A DNA stretch of 64,000 nucleotides from Anisodus tanguticus (taxonomy: Eukaryota > Streptophyta > Magnoliopsida > Solanales > Solanaceae). A model generated the notes under the pieces. That model worked only from the letters and a program-made list of their open reading frames with translations. It did not search any database and had not been told where the DNA came from. The position numbers and the translations under genes were made by a program. Each line of letters starts with the position of its first letter. Position 1 is the stretch's first letter. This document shows, piece after piece, positions 1 to 12,120 of this stretch. Where the stretch lies: contig CM067550.1 of NCBI GenBank assembly GCA_034509755.1, positions 14,439,001 through 14,503,000 on the forward strand, written 5' to 3'.

Positions 1-242
1 GGAGGAAGAACAGACAAGAAGGGTCCACTCCAATTAATTATATATATTAACTAACACAGTTTTTTATAACTTTTTATCACACTGAGATTTCGTCAGTGCT
101 CTCATTTCTTTCTTTTTGGACCTAAGTTATCCCGTTTTATTTTCATAATATTATCCATTACAATATAGAATATATTTACCATTTTAATTTTTAACCACCT
201 AAAAGGGGCACAGGATCGACAATAATCCTTACTTGCGGTAGA

Positions 243-454
243 TTTTTTTTTTGTTGACGAAGGAACCCGCAGTCGCTACTCTCTCGAGTGCGCACAGGGT
301 AAACCCCGGACTGACGCAATAGCCTGCAAACCACATCAGCCGATTAACCACACTTGACAAGCCATGTGTGACAGGCTCAACCAAGAAGGTTTATGCAGGG
401 GATCGAACTCGTGACCTTACGGTCTCGCGCTCTACTGCTACACCAACTTGGCTA
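243..454 (-). mobile_element. tRNA-derived SINE with 13-bp target duplication
   Basis: Read on the minus strand, this begins with an RNA polymerase III-like A box (TGGTGTAGCAGTAGAGC) and a B box (GAGTTCGATCC) and ends in an A-rich tail, seen as a T run on the plus strand near 243-252. The 13-mer TACTTGCGGTAGA flanks it at 230-242 and 455-467, which is the expected target-site duplication. The A/B boxes resemble a tRNA, but there is no complete cloverleaf, so this is a SINE and not a tRNA gene. The structure is seen directly; the family (Solanaceae SolS-like) is inferred. Confidence 0.85.
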
Positions 455-467
455 TACTTGCGGTAGA

Positions 468-931
468 CTTGACTTTATCTTCTACTCCCTATCAGTTGCT
501 TTTGCATAAATTGGTTGTGCGTGCGGACACATATACGTATTAATTTCGAAACCTTTTAAATTTCTTGAGTTTAACTTAATGAACATTTTATATTATTAGA
601 TAAATTTTATCTGGTATAGTAACTAATTTATTCTATTTTTAAGATTATAAATTTTACATTTTAAGGAGGTTTACACAGATATTTTTTGGTGATTTGACTG
701 TTAATTTTTTTTACGCTAACTATATATACATCTTAAACTTAAGTTATATATATATAGTATTATGCTTGAACCATAAACTTAACCCCAAAAATTCAGCTAT
801 ACATATAGTGTTTTAGACTCATATATACTTCATCGTCGCATGGTCCTTTCAAATCTTAATCTTCAAAAATTTCTGAACAAGAATGCGGTAGATATGGTTA
901 GTGTATGCTTGGAAACTAGTCCAAAATGATA
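468..931. other. AT-rich intergenic DNA, nothing identified
   Basis: AT-rich sequence with short TA-repeat tracts around 721-755. I see no coding region, structural RNA or element ends between the SINE and the target duplication of the first Copia element. Confidence 0.6.
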
Positions 932-936
932 TTATC

Positions 937-1241
937 TGAAAGAAATAATCCCCTTGATTATTTTCATTGATTGAATAGATATATATACAAGTTACAAATC
1001 ATTCTTCTACCATAATTCTAACTCTACAATTATGGTAACTCTACAATTATGGTAGTGTATATTCCTAATTATGGTAACCTATATATTACAATATATTACA
1101 CATATATTTTCCTAATATACAAGATTCTTACCTTGTCTAATATTAACAATTACCAAAAGAATTAGAGCCAAATCGGCCAAAGAAATCCGAGAGCCAAATA
1201 TGGCCAAATTCGAGAGCCATAAGGCTTTGCCTTATTTAACA
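937..1241 (-). repeat. 3' LTR of Copia element 1
   Basis: 305 bp, on the plus strand TGAAAGAAATAATC to CTTATTTAACA, giving canonical TG...CA ends. It is near-identical to 5724-6028. It directly abuts the polypurine tract at 1242-1251 and the TTATC duplication at 932-936. Confidence 0.95.
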
Positions 1242-4200
1242 CACCCCCGCAGTCATAGCGGGCGGTCTTCGAACGCTGAGACTGTCCCTAAAATCTTCAA
1301 AGAGAACCACTGGTAGACCCTTTGTAAAGATGTCTGCAATTTGATAACGCGATGGGACATGGCATACGCGAACTTGACCCTTTGCAACCTTTTCGCGGAC
1401 AAAGTGAATGTCCATTTCGATATGCTTAGTACGTTGGTGTTGAAGCGGGTTACCACGAAAGGTAGATGGCACTAATGTTATCGCAATATACCAAGGTTGC
1501 CTTCGAATAGGACAATGAAGCTCCAAAAGCAAATTACGTAGCCAACATGATTCGGAGACCACATTCGCCACCCCTCGATATTCTGCCTCTGCACTTGAGC
1601 GTGATAGGGTTGCCTGACGTTTTGCTGACCAGGAGACCAAGTTGTTGCCAAGGAACATACAGTGGCCAGAAGTCGACCGTCTGGTGTCGGGACAACCACC
1701 CCAATCAGCATCCGTGTAGGAAACAAGTGTGGATGTAGATGACGGATACAAGTGCAACCCATAGTCTAGTGTCCCCTGAATATACCGAATGATGCGTTTG
1801 ATTGCATTCATGTGCTCAACTCGGGATCATGCATGAATAAACACACTATTTGAACCGCATATGTAATATCCGGTGCGGTAAAGGTAAAAATCGGAGGCCC
1901 CCCGCAAGCCGTGATAGCGGGTCGGGTCCTCGTATGGTGCACTTGCTTTGTGGCACTTAGTTTTGGGTTTGCATCAAGCGGCGTGGAGGTGGACTTACGG
2001 GATGACATCCCGGCCCTCTCGATGATCGGCGAAGATACTTCCGTTGAGAAAGAAACAACCCACCCGAATGACGCTTGACGGCAATCCCCAAAAAATAACT
2101 CAAAGGCCCTAAGTCTTTCATAGCAAACTCAGAACTGAGCATGGTCATGATAGACTGGCGTAAGGCATCTGAAGAGGCAGTCAAGATGATATCATCCACG
2201 TACAACAGGATGTAGGCCAAGGACAAACCACTGCGGTAGATGAACAAGGAATTATCTCGACTGTTTGTGAGTGAACCCAATAGTTGAAACAAATTCAAGC
2301 AAACCTCGTATACCAGGCCCTTGGAGACTGCTTAAGCCCATAATGATTTCTTCAACAAACAGACATGATTAGGGTGGTTGGGATCCCTGAAACCCAACGG
2401 CTGATGCATATAGACTGTTTCCTTGAGGTCACCATGTAGGAAAGCATTCTTGACATCCAACTGATGAATTAGTCAAGTCTTTGAAAGAGCCAAGCTAAGC
2501 ACAGTGCGAATGGTAGCCGGTTTGACCACCGGACTAAACGTCTCACCACAATCAATTCCAACCTGCTGAGTCTTACCATCACCAACAAGTCGCGCCTTAT
2601 GTCGAGCAAAGGACCCATCTGAATTCTCCTTATGAGTAAAAATCCACATAGACCTGATAACATTAATACCATATGGACAGGGCACCAACTCCCACGTCTT
2701 ATTAGCAATAAGAGCATTATATTCATCAGTCATAGCAATTTTCCAATTAGGGTCATTTAAAGCCGACACAGGATTGCGGGGCAAGGGGGATTTAGAGACA
2801 TCCGAATGTAAATTAAAATATCTTTTAGGTGTAAAAATACCCCGCTGACTTCTAGTGACCGGTCTATGAATCGAGGAAGAATTGAGAGAATTTTGGGAAT
2901 TTTCTGGGCTCGGGACAGACTGGCCAGCAGGCAGTGGGCCTGCTGGCCCAAATCGGTAACTGTTGGACTCGTCGGTGGACCGGTTCCGGGTGGGTTGGGA
3001 CCGGCCCAATTTCGGAACTGTTCCGATTCTTTGGAATTCGGGCGAGACGATCTTGTGGGTCCAGCGGGCAGTGGGCCCGCTGGAGGATTTAGGGTGCGGG
3101 AGAGGTCTGAAAAATTCTGAATAATACACGGGGATATTTGGTCATCCAAAAAATTATACGACTTAGGCTCGGGAGTATGAACTTTCGTAAAAGGAAATTG
3201 GGTTTCATCAAAAATGACATGGCGATTTATTATGATTTTCTTGGAGGATAAATCAAAACACTTCTAACCACGATGATTCGACGGATAACCCAAAAACACA
3301 CACGGGGTAGACCGAGCCTGAAGTTTGTTAATTGTGGTGGATGAGAATAACGGATAACACAAGCACCCAAAAATCCGAAGATGAGAATAAGAAGGGTTCT
3401 TATTATATAGGATTTTGAGGGGGGAAGAATATGTCAGACCTTTAGACGGAATTATGTTAAGAAGATATGTGGCCATTTGTAAAGCATGATGCCAAAAATA
3501 TGGAGGTACGGAGGCATGAATTAAGAGAGTTCGGACAATGTTATTTATGGAACGAATTTTGCGTTCGGCTTTTCCATTTTGTGAAGATGTATGAGGACAC
3601 GAAAAATGAAAATTTATCCCATTATTAGCACAAAACTCCCGAAACTCCCTATTGTCATACTCTTTCCCATTATCACATTGAATATTTTTTATTTCTCTTT
3701 CGAATTGAGTACGAATGAACGCTCTAAATTTGATGAAGACGGAAAACACTTGTGATTTATTCACAATTGGAAACGTCCAAAAATCTAGAATAATCATCTA
3801 AAAAGAGAACATAATATCGATGACCCATTGAACTAAGAACAGGAGATGTCCATAAGTCGCTATGAATAATTTCAAATGGCTTTGAAGTATGAGAATTGGA
3901 GTCTACAAATGGCAGCTTAACACTTTTCCCTAAAGAACAAGGATCGACAAAGTGGAGTACGACTCGTACCCTTACAAGAAATAAAGCTATTTTTATCTAA
4001 AACTGATAAAATAGAAGATCCCGGATGACCCAGACGAGCATGCCACATGGAAGGAGAGATGGCTGCAAAAGCTGACGGCAAGGCTGGACTCGATGGACTG
4101 GAACCGGGCATGATAGGATATAGATCCCCCCTACTATCACACCTCATGAGATGACTCCCCGTCTTGAAATCCTTCACGAGAGAAACCGAAAGGATCAAAT

Positions 4201-4650
4201 TCAACAGAAGCAGTAATTGTCATTTGTGAATTTTCGACGACACTAAATTTTTAATCAATTTAGGAGCATGTAAAGTATTTTACAAGAGGAGTGGTGGATT
4301 GGGGGGAGACAACGTTTTCTGACCATACCCTAGAATTGGAATAGAACTGCCATTACCAACAATTATCCCCCGAGGGGTGCTCAAATTGGAATAAGATGAG
4401 AGAGTACCTGATTCAGAAGTCATGTGAGTGGTGGCACCGGTGTCCATATACCAATTTGGGTCCGATTGAGATAACCCCAGTTTGTGCATCGCGGCCTCGA
4501 TATCTGTCTGAGTGGGGCCTGCTGCATGATGGGCCTGTGGTGGTCGGGGCCCAAGAACTCCTGTTCGTGGTGCACCTGGGCCGTAGTTGCTGTTGCTACC
4601 GCTGCTGGGCCACTGGCCAGTGGGCCGCCACTGCTGGGTATTAGGCACCG
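1242..4650 (-). pseudogene. Copia pol remnants: protease, integrase, RT, RNase H (element 1)
   Basis: The pol polyprotein lies in several minus-strand frames, from right to left. Protease has WYMDTGATTHMT (about 4440, catalytic D-T-G present). GAG-pre-integrase has WHARLGHPG (about 4050). The integrase core (3264-3797) keeps QCDNGKEYDN and the glutamate in NGKAERKI, then HLRIFGCLCYP. The RT N-terminal part (2473-3129) has KARLV and GETFSPVVKPATIRTVLSLAL. The RT catalytic block (1957-2298) has YVDDIILTASS. RNase H (1236-1811) has DADWGG, SAEAEYRG and QHQRTKHIEMDIHFVRE. At least five frame breaks separate these blocks, including one inside RNase H near 1480. In the living element these domains cleave the polyprotein, copy RNA to DNA and integrate it; here they are fossils. 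Confidence 0.9.
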
Positions 4651-4721
4651 GATCGTTGGCCGCCCCACCGGCTCTTGGAAACTATTGCTGGATGGTACGG
4701 GTTCCACTGCCATTGGCCCCA

Positions 4722-5563
4722 CTACTGGGCCCATGGCGGTGGTGGGCCACTGTACCATGGCTGGGACCCACCGCCTGCTTGTTGACCATCGGAACCGCCT
4801 CCAGAACCGCCGCGTTTGCCCCCGCGATTTTTGTTATTATTCTTGCGATTATTCTTGCCGCCACCATTATTATGGTTTTGGCCCGAATTATTAACAAAAC
4901 CCGAAGGACTAGGAGAGGACGCCACCATGACAACTGGCTTGCTCCAGTAGCCGCCTTTTTAGCCAAACCGGCTTCTTCCAACGTCAGCATGGAGCGGGCT
5001 TGATGGAAGTCGGGAAGAGGGTTGCTTTGGCGAAGGAGAGTTCCAACCCCATTATAGGCCTCCGAAAGACCGGCAACCAACTGTAGAACTAGACGATTAT
5101 TTGTGACTGGTGCGCCAACATTACAGAGTTGATCCGCCAACTCCTTTAGTTTCTTGCAATATGCAGAAACGTTCGGAAATTCGTCAATTCGAACTAGAGA
5201 GAATTCCTGCTCGAGTGTGACGACACGGGAATGTTGGTTGTCCTGGAATATGTCACGCAATCTATTCCATGCAGCCATAGCCGTGGAATCCGGCTCCATA
5301 ATCGTCTGTAGAAGGTCCAGCGAAATAGTGGCGTATATCCACCGAAGAACGGTAGCATCAAGTGTAATCCATAACTCAGGATCCTCCACAGGAAGGGGTC
5401 TAGCGGGAGGAATGATGTGATGAAGAACTTGATAAGATATAGCGTGAATTTTAAACAACTCCGCCCACGTTGTATATTGAACGTTTTCCATCTCAAGGAC
5501 AATAGGGACACTGAGCTTGATATTGGAAACTGTGAGGGCAGGGTGAAAATTGTTCTTAGACAT
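4722..5563 (-). pseudogene. Copia gag remnant (element 1)
   Basis: The likely start is the methionine of MSKNNFHPALTVSNIK at 5561-5563; the open frame runs further upstream, but only as LTR leader. The capsid-like part has the plant Copia gag pattern YTTWAELFKIHA, LRWIYATIS, AWNRLRDIFQDN and VGAPVTNNRLVLQLVAGL. A frameshift near 4930 moves the C-terminal region, which is rich in Gly, Asn and Arg, into another frame (4722-4928). I see no CCHC zinc knuckle; the basic Gly/Asn/Arg tract may serve for RNA binding. Gag normally forms the virus-like particle. Confidence 0.85.
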
Positions 5564-5641
5564 ATTGAAAGAACAAAGAAGGATGGGAAATTTAAGAGAG
5601 GTTTTTGAGAGCGGAAGACAAAAATTTTGGAGAGAAACCCC

Positions 5642-5654
5642 GGGGGGGGGGGGG
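5642..5654. repeat. Poly-G tract in the Copia leader
   Basis: A run of about 13 G inside the leader of element 1 between the LTR and gag. Homopolymers of this kind are prone to length errors in replication and sequencing. Similar runs occur near 24242 and 51023. Confidence 0.8.
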
Positions 5655-5723
5655 TTCTCGGCCACAAGGAAGACAAAAGTTGAGAGAAAAAAACTTTTGT
5701 GCAGGCCTAGTCTCTTGATACCA

Positions 5724-6028
5724 TGAAAGAAATAATCCCCTTGATTATTTTCATTGATTGAATAGATATATATACAAGTTACAAAGCCTTCTTCTACCAT
5801 AATTCTAACTCTACAATTATGGTAACTCTACAATTATGGTAGTGTATATTCCTAATTATGGTAACTCATATATTACAATATATTACACATATATTTTCCT
5901 AATATACAAGATTCTTACCTTGTCTAATATTAACAATTACCAAAAGAATTAGAGCCAAATCTGGCCAGCAAATCCGAGAGCCAAATATGGCCAAATCCGA
6001 GAGCCATAAGGCTTTGCCTTATTTAACA
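5724..6028 (-). repeat. 5' LTR of Copia element 1
   Basis: 305 bp, the partner of 937-1241. The adjoining minus-strand TGGTATCAAGAG is the primer-binding site. The right flank TTATC (6029-6033) is the target duplication. Confidence 0.95.
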
Positions 6029-6033
6029 TTATC

Positions 6034-6424
6034 AACCGCACGAGTATAAAGATATCATATATTCCATATCTCATCAATGCAAGACAACTCAACAACTTCA
6101 GCACAATCGTCAGATCCATAACTCATGAAGCGTGTATAACATAACATGCAGAATATTAAGAAATATGACAAGTTTGCTCTAAAAATACGCTAAGAAATGA
6201 ACATTGAGCCTAAAATCAACCTAACTAACAAGATTGAACCTAAATCAACCTAAAAATGAACGTTGAGCCTAAATTAATTCTAAAAATTAGCTCATAAATA
6301 TAGGAATCCCCGAAAATCATATAAAAAGACATATTTTACGTTTGATGATGTGATAACTTAATATACATATATAGATCAACACATATATTCACTACTCATA
6401 CGCTGAATACGTGTCTGGATGGAG
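6034..6424. other. Spacer between two divergent Copia elements
   Basis: About 390 bp of AT-rich DNA lies between the two Copia elements. It holds short degenerate repeats around 6180-6300 (cctaaa/ttgagcctaaa). I see no gene. Confidence 0.55.
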
Positions 6425-6429
6425 GAGAG

Positions 6430-6605
6430 TGATAGAATATTTGATAGAATAATTGTGATTTGTACATAATCTTTCAGTATATTTTATTTATGATAGTGTA
6501 TATTTAGCTATTTATTACCTTAATTCTAGCCTAGGATGATGCTTGTATCATGGGTATATTTACTACCTCTTTGGAATGAAATAATCAAGGAGGATATTTC
6601 TTACA
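6430..6605 (+). repeat. 5' LTR of Copia element 2
   Basis: 176 bp, starting TGATAGAATATTTGATAG and ending TTCTTACA immediately before the Met-tRNA primer-binding site. Confidence 0.9.
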
Positions 6606-6724
6606 TGGTATCAGATTCTAGGGAAAGTTCCAAATCCAATAATTCCACAAAACCCTAAAAATTCCTTGCCGCCGACTCCTCCTTGCCGCCGTCCACTTCC
6701 TTCCTCTTCTTTGTCCTGACAGCC

Positions 6725-7560
6725 ATGTCTGACTCGAAATCAAATTTTCATTCAGCCCTAGCTGTTTCAAACATTAAGTCTCATATCTCCATCACTCTTG
6801 AGATAACAAACGTCCATTATGCGACATGGGCGGAGCTCTTCAAAAATCAATGTAGGTCACACCGGGTTATTTATCACATAATTCCGTCAGAAAAAAGGCA
6901 AGGAGAAGGTGCCAAAAATCGATGATGAAAAGGAATTATGGTTGACCCTCGGTGCAACGGTTCTCCAGTGGATTTATGCCACAATTTTGAGTGATTTGTT
7001 ATATACGATTCTTGAACCCGATTCCACGACAATTGAGGCTTGGGATCGATTACATGACATATTACAAGATAATAAAAATTCTCAGGCCGCCACACTTGAG
7101 CAAGAATTCTCCACTATTGACATGGTGGATTTTTCCAATGCATCCGCATATTGTCAACAGCTCAAGGTTTTGTCAGAGTAACGCAAGAACGTCGGGGCGC
7201 CGGTAACTAACAATTGGCTTACTTTACAAATGGTTGTCGGTCTCACTGACGCGTATAGTGACGTTGGTACGCTCATCCTCTAAAGCAACCATCTTTCACC
7301 ATTTTATCAAGCCTATTCTATGCTCATACTAGAAGAAACGGATTTTGCCAAAAAGACAACTATTGTGTCGAATTCTGCCATGGTTGCTGCTCCGTCCATT
7401 GATAACTCATCACAATTTGAAAATTTGCCACCAAACCGTGGTCAAAGGGGATAAAATGGCAATAATAATAGTAAAAATCACGGTGGTGGTGGCCACCGGA
7501 GTGGCGGAGGTAGTGGCAGGGGCAGCGGCCAGCAACAGATGTCCGGCCAGGCGTGGCAGC
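6725..7560 (+). pseudogene. Copia gag remnant (element 2)
   Basis: It starts at MSDSKSNFHSALAVSNIK and parallels the gag of element 1 (YATWAELFK, LQWIYATILSDLL, AWDRLHDILQDN, FSNASAYCQQLKVL). It is interrupted by a frameshift near 6905 and a stop near 7180. The frame then drifts into a Gly-rich basic region. It has no coding potential as it stands. Confidence 0.85.
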
Positions 7561-7799
7561 CGTGGGCCTAGTAGGACAGTGGACCGTAATATTGGGCATG
7601 GCAGTGGCCTTGGGCTGTCCCGCCCTGCCTTTTTCTTTCGGGATCTTGGTCCAGGCCCAGTCCGAGGCACACTGGCCAGCAACAACCGAGTGGCCAGCAG
7701 CCTAGCATACTTGGGCCACACCCACAACGAACCAGTGGCAGTAGGTCCATTCGGTAGTAGCCACACCAACCGAATCGAGGCCACAATGCACACTCTTGG

Positions 7800-10700
7800 G
7801 ATCAATCCGCCCGACGCAAACTGGTACATGGACACCGGAGCAACGTTTCATATGACATTCTCACAATGTAATCTCTCATCCTATATTAATTTGAGCAATA
7901 TCGTGGTATAATTATCGAAAATGGTCATTCAATTCCAATTTGTGGTTATGATAATACAAATTTGTCCCCCCCCCCGAACCCACCGTTAGCCTAAAAGAAT
8001 GTCTTTTATGCTCCTCAATTGATTAAAAACTTTGTTTCAGTTAGAAAATTTACCACTGACAATTCGGTTTCTGTTGAATTTGATCCTTTTGGATTTTCCA
8101 TGAAGGATTTTCAGATGGGGATGAGCCTAATGAGATGTGATAGTTGGGGCGAGCTATATCCAATCACCACTACCACACATCGAGCCGCATTACCATCCAC
8201 TTTTGCAACTTTCACACCTTCTTTATGGCATAAACGTTTGGGTCATCCGGGGGCACCTCTTCTTGCCTCCCTTAAAATAAAATAAATTTATTGAGTGTAC
8301 TAGAACTCGTAATTCTCATGTTTGTCGCTCATGTCCTCTTAGAAAACATGTAAATTTCCTTTTGTTGCTTCTAATTCATGCACTGTTATTCCTTTTGATA
8401 TTATCCATAGTGATATTTGGACATCTCCCGTTTTGAGCTCTTCGGGCCATCGATATTATCTTCTTTTTTCGGATGATTACTCTAATATTTTGTGGATATT
8501 TCCTTTGTCTAAAGAGTCACAAGTTTTTTCCACATTTCTCTCTTTTAGAGCATTCATCTGTACTCAATTTGAACGGGACATTAAAAATATTCAATGTGAT
8601 AATGGTAGAGAATTTGATAATGGGCCATTTTGGGATATTTGCAAAGCTAATGGTTTATCTTTTCGTCTCTCTTATCTACATACCTCATCTCAAAATGGAA
8701 AAGCGGAAAGAAAAATTTGACCATTAATAACATTGTTAGAACCTTACTTGCTCATGGCTCTATACCACAATCATTTTGGCATCATGCATTACAAATGACA
8801 ACCTATCTCCTCAACATACTTCTAAGTAAACAATTAGCCTATCAATCCCCTCTCAAAATTTTATACCTAAGAGATCCATCTTACTCTCATCTACGGGTAT
8901 TCGGGTGCTTATGCTAGCCTCTTTTTCCTTCTACTATCATCAATAAACTTCAGCCACGTTCTACTCCATGTATTTTTTTGGGTTATCCGTCAAACCATCG
9001 TGATTACAAATGTTACGACTTATCTTATAATAAAATCATCGTGAGTCGCCACGTAGTTTTTGATTAATCAAATTTTCCCTTTGCCGAAATGCATTATTCC
9101 GTGCCTCATACCTACGAATTTCTTGATGATAGCATGCCCCCGTATTTGGTCCACCAGTTGGCCTCACAAACAGGCCCAACATCTCACCCCGACTTGCCTA
9201 TAATTTTGGCCAGTCCAAATCATTCTAGCAGCTCGGCCCATATAAATCCTCTCCAAACCCAACCAACTAGGCCTACTTACTTTTGCCTAGTGCCTGCCCT
9301 CCTAGCGGTGCCTCTCGCTGAAAGTCCACTGCCGAGAGGCCCAATGACTGGCAGCCCACTGGATGGAAGCCCAGTCTCAGGCAGTGGCAGCCCACCAACT
9401 TCAAGCCCACTCCCGAGCAGTCCATTCCTCTCTCACTCGGCCTCCGTACCCATCACACGTCAGCCCAATATCACTTCTCTTATCTGACCAACTCCAATTC
9501 CTGCCCAACGACTAGTCACTCGTAGTCAGCATGAGATTTTCAAACCGAACAAAAAATATGGTCTTCACACCGATGTTACCAAATCATCTTTACCGCATAA
9601 TCCCGTGTCTGTCCATAATGACCCGAATTGGATATGGCTATGAATGATGAATATAATGCTCTTATTAATAATAGGACTTGGGATTTGGCGCCTCTTCCTC
9701 CTGATGTTAATGTGATTTGGTCTATGTGGATTTTTTAGTCAAAAAAATTTGATGGTACGTTTGAGAGGCATAAAGCCCGTCTTGTAGATGATGGAAAGAC
9801 TCAACATGTTGGTGTGGACTGCGGTGAGACATTCAGTCCGATGGCCAAACCAGCAACTATCCGCACGGTACTAAGTCTGGTTCTTTCTAAGGCATGTCCT
9901 CCACATCAGCTTGATGTGAAAAATGCATTCCTGCTTAGAGAATTCACCAAAACAGTGTACATGTATCAGCCCATGGGTTACAGAGACCTCACTTATCTTA
10001 ATCATATATGCTTACTGAAGAAATTCTTGTATGGGCTCAAACAAGCTCCTCGAGCCTGGTACAAGAGGTTTGCAAATTATGTTTCTACTTTTGGGTTTTC
10101 TAACAGCAGGTCTGATCATTCTCTCTTCATATACCACCAGGGTAATGATATAGCTTACATCCTTCTGTATGTGGATGATATTTTATTAACTGCTTCATCT
10201 GATGCTCTTCACAAGTCTATCATGTCTCTTCTTAGCTCAGAATTTGCTATGAACGATCTAGGGACATTGAGTTATTTCTTGGGGATGGATGTAACACGTC
10301 ATATATGTGGTTTATTTTTGTCTAAAAAAAAGTATGAGAAGAGATCATTGAATGAGCTGGCATGTCCTCTTGTAAGCCGTCCTCCACTCCGGTTGATACT
10401 AAACCAAAGTTGAGTGCTACTTCAAGCACGCCATCTGCTGATCCATCACATTACCACAGCCTTGTAGGAGCCCTGGAATATCTTACTTTCACGAGGCCCG
10501 ACAATATCTTATGTTGTACAATAGATTTGTCTATTCATGCATAACCCGATGGAGGATCATATGCATGCTCTCAAACGCATTGTGCGCTATATTCAGGGCA
10601 CTCTCGATCATGGCTTGAATCTATATCCGTCTTCGACAACCACTCTCATTTCTTACACAGATGCAGATTGAGCGGATGTCCGGATACCAGATGCTCCACG

Positions 10701-11140
10701 TCTGGTTATTGTGTCTCTCTTGGAGACAATTTGATATCTTGATCCCCCAAACGGCAAGCTACCTTATCTAGGTCCAGTGCCGAAATAGAATACTAGGGAG
10801 TTGCCAATGTAGTTTCTGAATCTTGTTGGCTACGAAACCTTCTTCAGGAGCTCCACTGTCCTGTTTCGAAGGCGACATTAGTTTATTGTGATAATGTTAG
10901 TGCGATTTATCTTTCAGGAAATCCGGTTCAACATCAACGCACTAAACATATTGAGATGAATATTCACTTTGTTCTCGAAAATGTTGTTCGTGGATAAGTA
11001 CGTGTCTTACATGTCCCGTCATGCTATCAGATCGCCGATATTTTTTCAAAAGGTCTTCCGTTGGTTCTATTTGAAGATTTTCGAGATAGTCTCAGCATAC
11101 GCCAACCTCCCACTTCGATCCTCCCACTTCGACTGCGGGA
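7800..11140 (+). pseudogene. Copia pol remnants (element 2)
   Basis: Protease WYMDTGATFHMT lies near 7825. GAG-pre-integrase SLWHKRLGHPG lies near 8220. The integrase core (8433-8917) has QCDNGREFDN, QNGKAERKI and HLRVFGCLC, with a stop right after the AERKI motif. RT (9814-10413) has GETFSPMAKPATIRTVLSLVL, LLKKFLYGLKQAPRAWY, and YVDDILLTASSDAL. The RNase H fragments run from about 10560 to 11130 and have DADWA-like and IEMNIHFV motifs with several stops. The 9100-9480 stretch is the Pro/Ser-rich linker typical between integrase and RT. The reading frame is broken at least eight times. Confidence 0.88.
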
Positions 11141-11143
11141 GTG

Positions 11144-11313
11144 TGATAGAATATTTGATAGAATAATTGTGATTTGACATAATCTTTCAGTATATTTTGT
11201 ATATGATAGGTGTATATTTAGTTATTTACTATCTTAATTCTAGCTTAGAATAATGTTTGTATCATGAGTATATTTACTTCCTCTATGTAAAAAGAATATA
11301 TTTTTTTCTTACG
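11144..11313 (+). repeat. 3' LTR of Copia element 2
   Basis: 170 bp, the partner of 6430-6605, preceded by the polypurine tract and followed by GAGAG. It has several small indels against its partner. Confidence 0.9.
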
Positions 11314-11586
11314 GAGAGGATAGCAACTAGCAATTAGCAAAAAGATAAGACTCATAGATATGGTGTGCACGTGTGAGGAATTAATTGATGATGGTGAGAT
11401 ATGGGCCTTACCCACACGTGTAGTTGAGTTTGTTGACTTTTAAGGAAGGAGTAGTCATACTTTCTTGTCTGTAGGTGTGGGTTGGGTTTGGGCCCAGTCG
11501 AATTGGCCCATTTATCATTGCTTGTGTTCCTTACACAGTTATCGTCGCAAACCCTACGTCGCATGTGCGCCATCATAACTCATATA

Positions 11587-11824
11587 CTCCATTCGTTTTA
11601 AAATAATTTGCCTTTATTTATTTTTAATCTATTTTAAATATTTTATTTTATTTTTTACAACTCTTTAATTTTAACTTTTCACATGACATATTTAAGATTA
11701 TAGATTAAAAAACATTTTGGTATATTTTTTATATCTTTAATTTAATACCAGAAAATTCAAAAGTTTTCTTTATTTTCTGAAACTCCATATCAAATCAAAA
11801 TTAGACAAACGTTTTGAAACGGAG
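11587..11824. mobile_element. Stowaway-like MITE (Tc1/mariner type)
   Basis: The ends CTCCATTCGTTTTAAAAT and its inverse ATTTTGAAACGGAG-like (CGTTTTGAAACGGAG) are flanked by TA on both sides (11585-11586, 11825-11826). The 238-bp size and AT-rich core fit Stowaway elements, which a mariner transposase moves in trans. No coding capacity. Confidence 0.75.
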
Positions 11825-11867
11825 TAAGTACTATGCATCACTTTCAAGAGCTGCAACAGTATATATT

Positions 11868-12072
11868 AATATTTCTGTATCAATTTATGTGATACACTTT
11901 CCTTATTTGACAACAATTTAACTTTAAACTTTAGCTTTTGCGTTTAACGAGATGATTTATAGCCACACAAATATCTTTGACTTGTTTTAGATCACAAAAT
12001 TTGAAAGTATTCATTTATTTCTTAAAGTCCGTATCCAGTCAAACTATATCAATAAACTGGGACGGAGATAGT
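11868..12072. mobile_element. Degenerate Stowaway-like MITE
   Basis: The left end has ATCAATTTATGTGATAC and the right end has AATAAACTGGGACGGAGA. This pairing is typical of Solanaceae Stowaway copies with the CTCCGTCCCAATTTATGTG consensus. The ends are too eroded to fix exact borders. Confidence 0.5.
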
Positions 12073-12120
12073 AATCATTTTAGTTTAACTTTTACCTATG
12101 GACAACCTTGAAAAATATAG

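Larger units (their letters stand above)
937..6028 (-). mobile_element. Ty1/Copia LTR retrotransposon, near-complete but defective
   Basis: A 5,092-bp element bounded by two 305-bp LTRs and the perfect 5-bp target duplication TTATC (932-936 and 6029-6033). On the minus strand, TGGTATCAAGAG next to the right LTR is a primer-binding site for initiator-Met tRNA. A G-rich polypurine tract (TGCGGGGGTG, 1242-1251) precedes the left LTR. Gene order on the minus strand is gag, protease, integrase, reverse transcriptase, RNase H, which defines Copia. The LTRs differ at roughly ten positions by eye, so the insertion is fairly young. The polyprotein is broken by several frameshifts, so it cannot be autonomous. 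The integrase and RNase H style suggests the Ale/Retrofit side of Copia; that lineage call is an inference. Confidence 0.95.
6430..11313 (+). mobile_element. Ty1/Copia LTR retrotransposon, plus strand, heavily mutated
   Basis: A 4,884-bp element with short LTRs (6430-6605 and 11144-11313) and the target duplication GAGAG at 6425-6429 and 11314-11318. The primer-binding site TGGTATCAGATTC starts at 6606. The polypurine tract GACTGCGGGAGTG sits just before 11144. The gene order and many protein motifs match element 1, so the two belong to related families, but the LTRs are a different size and sequence. Many stops and frameshifts interrupt gag and pol, and the terminal A of the right LTR has become G. 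It is clearly the older of the two. Confidence 0.93.

Noticed and set aside
350..454. tRNA gene-like A and B boxes
   Set aside because: No full cloverleaf, an A-rich tail and a 13-bp target duplication mark it as a SINE.
4484..5003. Plus-strand open frames over Copia element 1
   Set aside because: They are antisense shadows of gag and protease; the minus-strand translations match known retroelement domains.
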